Positions 58,485 to 64,000 of a stretch of DNA of 64,000 nt are shown here, piece after piece (the stretch's first letter is position 1; the number at the start of each line of letters is the position of its first letter). The stretch comes from Aselliscus stoliczkanus (lineage: Eukaryota; Chordata; Mammalia; Chiroptera; Hipposideridae), in the NCBI GenBank assembly GCA_033961575.1, contig CM066731.1, positions 132,673,001 to 132,737,000 of the forward strand. Direction: 5' to 3'. The notes under the pieces were generated by a model. It searched no databases and was not told the DNA's origin. It worked only from the letters and a program-made list of their open reading frames with translations. The translations under genes were made by a program, and so were the position numbers.

Positions 58485-59435
58485 GCATTTGCTTCATTAG
58501 GGCAAGTTACATTTACTTGCTTCCAGTTATTAGAATTAACTTATTCAAGAATTGGTTATACATTTATTCTAACTGAGTAAGCCATACTTTATTACATGAA
58601 TGAACTCTATATATTAATGAGATTTATTATCTTGAATTGCTCAAAGGAATCTTTAACAATTATTAAATGTTGTTTGATATAATGACATTAATATTGGAGT
58701 CTAGTAATTCAAGATAATTCTGATAACTAACACAAAGCTATAATCATTTTCAGTTTTTATACCACATTTGTTCTTCTACTATTTAGGATGTTATATAGTA
58801 ACTGATTCTAATATGATCTTACACTGTACTGGATATACTTCTGATTTACTTTTCCTTTGAAATTATGTTCAATTTTTTAGCATAGCCTTACTTGAACACA
58901 TATTGGAAGTCACTGTCCTCTCCCCTCCTTTTCTGTGTTGGGCATCTTGCACAATTATAGGACAGATATCCCCTGAGAAACATTATGGCTTTTAGTTGCC
59001 CTTGAAAGGGCACACTCTCCACATAAGCAGTTGTAAAGGTCTCTAATTACACCTCAGTTTCAGCCATTGTGGAGGCTGAATGCCTCTCTCTTCTGGTGCT
59101 CAGATGTGCCCCTTGGTTGCCCTTGAAAGACCATCCTCCTTTCTGTCAGCAGTTATACAATCCTCTATCTCTTTGCAAAGGGAATTTTTTTTGTACCTTA
59201 TATAGACTGTGTATTGGCAGACTCTTCTAAATATACTTTCCAAATTTGATAGTTATTTTTGTTTGGATAACATGAACTAAAACATAAATTGAAATATTTA
59301 ATTTCTCTACTGTTTTCCTCCCATCTTAAAATCAAAAGTGGTGCTGTTATAAGCTTTCTTCCCACACAAGAGAATTATACATAATTCTCTTTCCATAACA
59401 TTTACTTTGGAATGAATATTGAAATAGAACAACAG
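58485..59435. other. Unassigned sequence with a 121-bp-offset partial duplication
   Basis: GTTGCCCTTGAAAG occurs at 58995 and 59116, each followed after about 25 bases by a CAGCAGTTAT/AAGCAGTTGT segment and a CTCT-rich end, so two imperfect repeat units are likely. Nothing else is recognised. Confidence 0.5.
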
Positions 59436-59439
59436 CTTA

Positions 59440-59700
59440 GAACAGCTAACATTTATTGATTCTTACTATTACAAAGCTGTATGTTAAGGGCTTGAAACAC
59501 ATTATTAGTTTTAATCTTAATAATTGATGTAAGTGCCATTAATGTTTCTACAAAACATAAGAGAACTGAGACACAGAGATACTAAATAAATTACCTATGG
59601 TCATGCAGAGAGTGGCATAGCCAGAATTTGTACCTAGATTTTATTATTCCAGTGCCCTCGAAGTAATCCACTGTTAGCAGTTATTCTAAAACGAAAATCT
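59440..59700 (-). mobile_element. MIR SINE
   Basis: Complement of a long MIR: 'agctaacatttattgattcttactattacaaagctgtatgttaagggcttgaaacacatta', 'gagaactgagacacagagatac', 'taaattacctatggtcatgcagagagtggcatagccagaatttg'. This is one of the most complete MIRs here. Confidence 0.88.
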
Positions 59701-59759
59701 AACCATGTTATTCACCACTGGTATTGTATGGGCCAGTGATGCCAGTCTAAATGGGACTT

Positions 59760-60035
59760 AAAAAGCTGTTCACAACTTGGCCTTAATCTACATTTTCAAC
59801 CATCACTCAACCTGTTTCTGATATAAACACACACAACTTCATCTTGTACCAGAGAGGTTGGAATCACTTTCTTGGACAGGCTATGTTCGGTTATGCCTTT
59901 ATACTTTGGCATGTGGGATTCCATCCATATTTAATCCTCTTCCCCACCTTGACAACCTGGAACCTTTTCTCTCAGTCTTTAAGACCTCATGCATGAAGAC
60001 TTCTCCAACATCTATCCCCAGACAGAATTAATTAT
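59760..60035 (+). mobile_element. LINE-2 fragment
   Basis: Sense L2 3' region: 'agctgttcacaacttggccttaatctacattttcaacc', 'atgcctttatactttggcatgtgggattcc', 'cctggaaccttttctctcagtctttaagacctcatgcatgaagacttctcc'. Confidence 0.7.
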
Positions 60036-61000
60036 ATCCACTGGAGTAGGCTAAAACTGCTACTATAGAACAATCTTTTGAAAAAAAATTGCCACAAAGG
60101 GAAAAAAAAAAGTGTTAGGGTGGTATCTGTAGTAAAAAGTGGGGGTAAGGAAAATAATTGTAGGGCAGGAGATAATTTAGCATATTTAAATGTTTGTGGG
60201 AAGGTTCTAGTAAAGAAAGAAAGGCTAAAAAAATAAATAATCGTTAGTGAGGGGCACCTAAGATGTGAGTAGTTAGCAGCCATCACTGACTGACCAGCTA
60301 TCCTTTGGTGCCAAGTGGGACTATATACAGTAAGCATAATATTGAAGTTATGATCTGTCTTTATGGAGAGGTGCATGGAGGCAGACAGGCAGGCTATAAT
60401 GTGACAAGCAGCATTTTCCATAGAGAGGGAATCCTGTGAAGAAAGATTATTTTAACATCCAGAAAGAAGAGCCGGAGTGAACACACAGGTAAGTGTGTAT
60501 TGGGGAGCTGAGAGTTGAAAGAGTTCCTAATTTTCTGTGAATGAGTCTAGGCCACTCTGAGTCAGAGAGGTCTTGTGGAATCTGAAAGACAGGGAGAGAG
60601 AAAATAAGATGTCCAAATCTCAATTAAGATTTTATATTTTTTAAAAAGTCTTTTTCTTTGTGAAGGGGTATATCACATATAAAATATAGAGAAGTGGAAA
60701 CAAAGGTAAAAATTTTAAGGTGCTGCAGAGATGATGTTTCTTAGTCACTTAGTAACATCTCCAAAACACAATCTGATGAAATGTGTGGAGTGAAGAGAGA
60801 TAAGGATTCAGGTCAGCTGTCCTCTACGGAGATGTCTATATGTCCTATGCTTTGGCGAATCTACCTTTTGTTCCCTTAAATGTGCAGATCTTAATCAGAT
60901 CAGCCACATTTCCCCCCACATCTATAACTTCTGCACAATAAGTCCAAGATATTTATATTTTTCCATTATCAAATGTGTGATCACATTTCCTCTGAAAAGA
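60036..61000. other. Unassigned intergenic sequence
   Basis: I recognise no gene or repeat. A 129-codon minus-strand frame (60421-60032) is Phe/Ser/Thr-rich, without domain, and appears to be chance. Confidence 0.5.
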
Positions 61001-61004
61001 AAGC

Positions 61005-61115
61005 CCAACGAGAGACCATAAAAGGGCAGGGACTGTGCCTTCTTTCTATTTATTTCATATAACTCCCAGTTTAGTTCTCTGTGTACGTTCAATAAATTCT
61101 GGTTGAAATGCTTTT
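61005..61115 (+). mobile_element. LINE-2 3' end
   Basis: 'gagagaccataaaagggcagggactgtgccttctttctatttatttc', 'tgtgtacgttcaataaattctggttgaaatg' match the L2 terminus. Confidence 0.75.
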
Positions 61116-62555
61116 CATGAAAACAGCTGTACTTACTATTTTCTAACTGTAGTACTCCTTTCTATAGTAGATTGATTAACATTGAAATTTCAGTGACTCT
61201 TATGAGCAATTCTTTGATTTTCATTTTGTTGTGTCAGGGCCACAAGGATGCCACTTCAGAGCACTGTTTTCCCAGCCAGAGGTCTGGTCTCTCTTACTTG
61301 GGTAATTTAGAGAATTGCTTAGTTGTTCAAATTCATTCAAACAATAACCACTTCTGATATCAAAGCATTTCTTTTTGTTACTTTTTGCTTGAAATAAGAA
61401 ATTCAAAGCTCTGAAAATGTTACAGGCACAGCAACACTCTCCCAGAGAGAGATTAACATAGCAATCGGTTTCTTAGAACTGCAATCTACTACCATTCAAA
61501 TGAATGTCGAGTTATACTGGCCAGTGCATTCAAATATCCTAATCACCTCATCTATTTTGTTTCCTGCTTTCAGAAACTAAAATACAATTCTCAATGTTTG
61601 TTTCATTGTCACACTGTCACCAGGGACACCTGATGCAAAGACTCCCAGCACTGTGGGATTACAGCAGAAGGTTATAGATCTTCATTACTGACTGACTGGG
61701 ATATAGATAACCATTATATAATTCTAGAGCACTGAATGTTTTGGTGCATAAGGTTTTTTTTAAGTTGATTATCTTAGACGATGCTTACCTTATGCAAATA
61801 GCATATATAATAAACTCTGAAGGCTTCCACAAATCTCTATAAATCAATTCTTAAACTGTCAGGTTCTGCACTGTATACAGCAAGTGGTTTTAATTGGTGC
61901 AAACTCAATATTTGGAACCTACAGGTATTTTATTTTTAAAAAAGTTTTTCTATTTATATTGAACCTCAGTTTCTTCTGTATTTAGATTTTCTAGCTATAG
62001 TTGGATTTAGAGAATTCAAATTTCCATCATTTATTTACATACTATACATTGGTTTGACTGACCAAATCATGGTCCTGATTTAAGAACTGAATGGATTATT
62101 CACTAACCTGACCGACAGATTGGTAATGTTTATTTTTTGGCCTGTGACAGATTATGGCATGGAGAGGTGACCAGGGTTATCAAACTCGGCAGTTACAAAG
62201 CTCATTGAAACCAGGTAGCAGAAGTTTAGAAAGGCTATATAATGAAAATGTTGATTTAAATTAAAGTCAGAAACTTTGATATTGCTTACTATCCTTTTTA
62301 TATCTTACTGGTTTCTCCATTACCTTTATAATTGTTAGTCTTCTGTTATTTTTAATTGCTGTCTATAATGTTTCTATTATTCATGCCTAATAATTAGCAG
62401 TGTAATATTTAGTAATTATCATTTATAGAGTTCCTTCCAGGGCATCCTAAATATCTTGAAGAGAAAAAGCTCTACTTAAATGCTCTGAGATTGAAAATTA
62501 CATGCAATCCAATTGTATAATTAATAGGTTTAAGGATTTTTTTCAGATTAATTCT
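61116..62555. other. Unassigned intergenic sequence
   Basis: I recognise no gene or repeat. Confidence 0.5.
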
Positions 62556-62558
62556 CTA

Positions 62559-62559
<1 letters not shown>

Positions 62560-62600
<41 letters not shown>
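62560..62600. repeat. (AT)n microsatellite
   Basis: Twenty uninterrupted AT units. Confidence 0.98.
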
Positions 62601-62605
<5 letters not shown>

Positions 62606-62689
62606 TCTTATTCTTTATGTGACATGCTGATTTTTATATTCTATTTAATACTTCACATTCATATATTTTGTGCATATTTGCAAAGGATA

Positions 62690-62830
62690 GCTCATTTATT
62701 CATTCACTCAGCTAATATAAATTGAGTACATATTATATAATAACACTGTGCAAGAATCTAGGAAAACACAAATAAAGAGGATCCAATAATTTCAAGAAGC
62801 TCATAGTCCAGCAGGAGACAAGAGATGTGA
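62690..62830. mobile_element. Ancient repeat fragment (L2/MIR class)
   Basis: 'ctcatttattcattcactcagctaatataaattgagtacatatta', 'aataacactgtgcaagaatctagg' and 'caagaagctcatagtccagcaggagacaag' follow the same ancient repeat type as 31955-32055, here better preserved. The sequence to about 63065 may be its continuation. Confidence 0.55.
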
Positions 62831-64000
62831 AATTAGATAAATTACAATACCATGCATAAAGTTAACTAATAGGTCAAAAATATGATGAAAATTCTGCTGG
62901 AACACAGTAAAGCAATGAGTACCCTAGAAGACTGGGAAGACAGTAATAAGTGATTGTTGAAATAAAAAGCTTTCAGGGGAAAAAAGCATTGTAAAAATTA
63001 AGATAATTCTAGAAAGAGAATTGCATGTGCAAAAATAAAGATGGATGAAAATCACTGACTTGTCAGGAGAGAGTAATTTACCCTGATGCTAAGAGATAGC
63101 ATAGCTAACTGTCAGTGGCAGAGAGAGTTGATTCCATTTCCACAGGCTACAAAATCAACTACAAAAACTACTACCACTAGTCTTACTGCCAGTAGTCTCT
63201 TTAAATGCAATTCGTTTCCCTTGGAAACAAATTTTCCTTTTTTGGTGTGCATAGGACTGTGTTTGAGGCTTGACAGTGGTAAGCATTCTAATATATATAT
63301 ATATATCTTAGAAATATTACATTTTACTATGATAAGCTCAAGGTATACATTTATTAAAAATGCTCTCAGGACATATATGGGGATTAGCTTCTCAATTTTC
63401 TATGTTTTTTTCTTGAGATATGCTCAGGATGATTGCAATGGTGTTTTGCCTGGGCAGGCTAAGATCTTGCCAGCTTGTGAGAAACTCCAATTGGTAGCTT
63501 AGAAAACCTCTTATCCCTCTCAAGATCCTAAAATTTCAGAATAGGTATCCTATATGATGGTATAACTGACTTTCAGAAACCATACTAACTATATCTAAGA
63601 AATGTGCTTTTAGTATAATTCCTTACTCTGTCACCAAGAAATCAAACATGTTCTTTTTACTTGGTGATTAGATAACAATCAAGAGTCCACATGCACAACC
63701 TATCACCTAGAAATTCCCATAGAAGGAATCTACCTTTTCACATAGTTGTGGCAGAAAGGTCCTGGGAGGTCTCAGCCTGGTTTGACTAAAGTCAATGTGA
63801 TCAGGCCTTGCTCCTTCTTATTCCTGTAGCCTATGTAAATCTCATCACAAGGCATGGTTTCCACAGAGCAAGAGGAATTTGAATAATAAAGAATGTGTGA
63901 GATGGAGGGAGGGGTGGGTACAGGTTGTGACCGTAAAAAGACAGATGCCCATAGTATTTGTCAACATTGTTTGCTTTTGCTAATGCTGTTTTTTGGCTTC
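62831..64000. other. Unassigned sequence to the window end
   Basis: A short (AT)n run at 63289-63307. The 138-codon plus-strand frame at 63086-63502 crosses this run and has no domain. No gene is recognised. Confidence 0.5.

Noticed and set aside
60032..60421. 129-codon minus-strand open frame
   Set aside because: Phe/Ser/Thr-rich low-complexity product caused by A-rich runs on the plus strand. No domain or conserved start context.
63086..63502. Longest open frame in the window (138 codons, plus strand)
   Set aside because: It runs through an (AT)n stretch giving a NIYIYI segment, has no domain, signal or exon-like context, and frames of this length are expected by chance in 64 kb.

Overview
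This window looks like gene-free nuclear DNA from a placental mammal, most likely a bat. It is AT-rich, has no CpG island, and holds no convincing protein-coding exon, tRNA, rRNA or other functional RNA gene. Almost everything recognisable is transposable-element debris. It includes LINE-1 of several ages, L2 and MIR, MaLR/MLT1-type LTRs, a Tigger-like and a hAT-like DNA transposon fossil, and seven or eight tRNA-derived SINE insertions. The short SINE (about 110 bp, head GGCCGGCCGAGTGG, body ending in a CCAGTGACACTGCCCTC-type motif, then an A-tail), the longer SINE with a CCCAATA-A tail, and the L1 5' UTR all fit chiropterans. I lean towards a rhinolophoid/yinpterochiropteran bat. All family names are from memory of consensus sequences and were not searched.

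Layout. At 1-5110 an old minus-strand L1 ORF2 is split by a younger minus-strand L1 derivative (about 795-3985), which itself carries a SINE (2249-2365). At 5111-9672 there are MIR and L2 scraps, an L1 with a 5' inversion (7690-8745), a 58-bp tandem repeat (8765-8946) and an L1 3' end with a strong G-run tract. From 9673 to 20400 the sequence is mostly unassigned AT-rich DNA with LTR remnants, one SINE and a hAT-like element with duplicated ends (18825-19119). From 20400 to 25550 there are old L1, LTR, MIR and L2 pieces. From 26940 to 31925 minus-strand L1s are stacked. The middle one (27541-29340) has ORF1 plus a drastically shortened ORF2, and its deletion junction matches that of the 795-3985 element.

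From 31950 to 41130 there are a 40-bp degenerate tandem array, an unclassified LTR-like block, a Tigger-like fossil, a broken coding-like segment of unknown origin (36490-36966), and LTR, L1, MIR and L2 remnants. From 41130 to 53540 the DNA is sparse in repeats; its most striking feature is a perfect 20-bp-arm hairpin at 47205-47248. From 53540 to 57825 elements are densely nested: SINEs within MLT1 and within an internally deleted plus-strand L1, with clear target-site duplications. From 57830 to the end there are an unclassified GC-richer block, MIR, L2 and an (AT)n tract.

There are no genes here that work together. The best candidate for something undescribed is the L1 deletion lineage. 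Two independent copies share one in-frame join between the start of the ORF2 endonuclease and the ORF2 C-terminus, which suggests a non-autonomous, HAL1-like family that multiplied with that structure.
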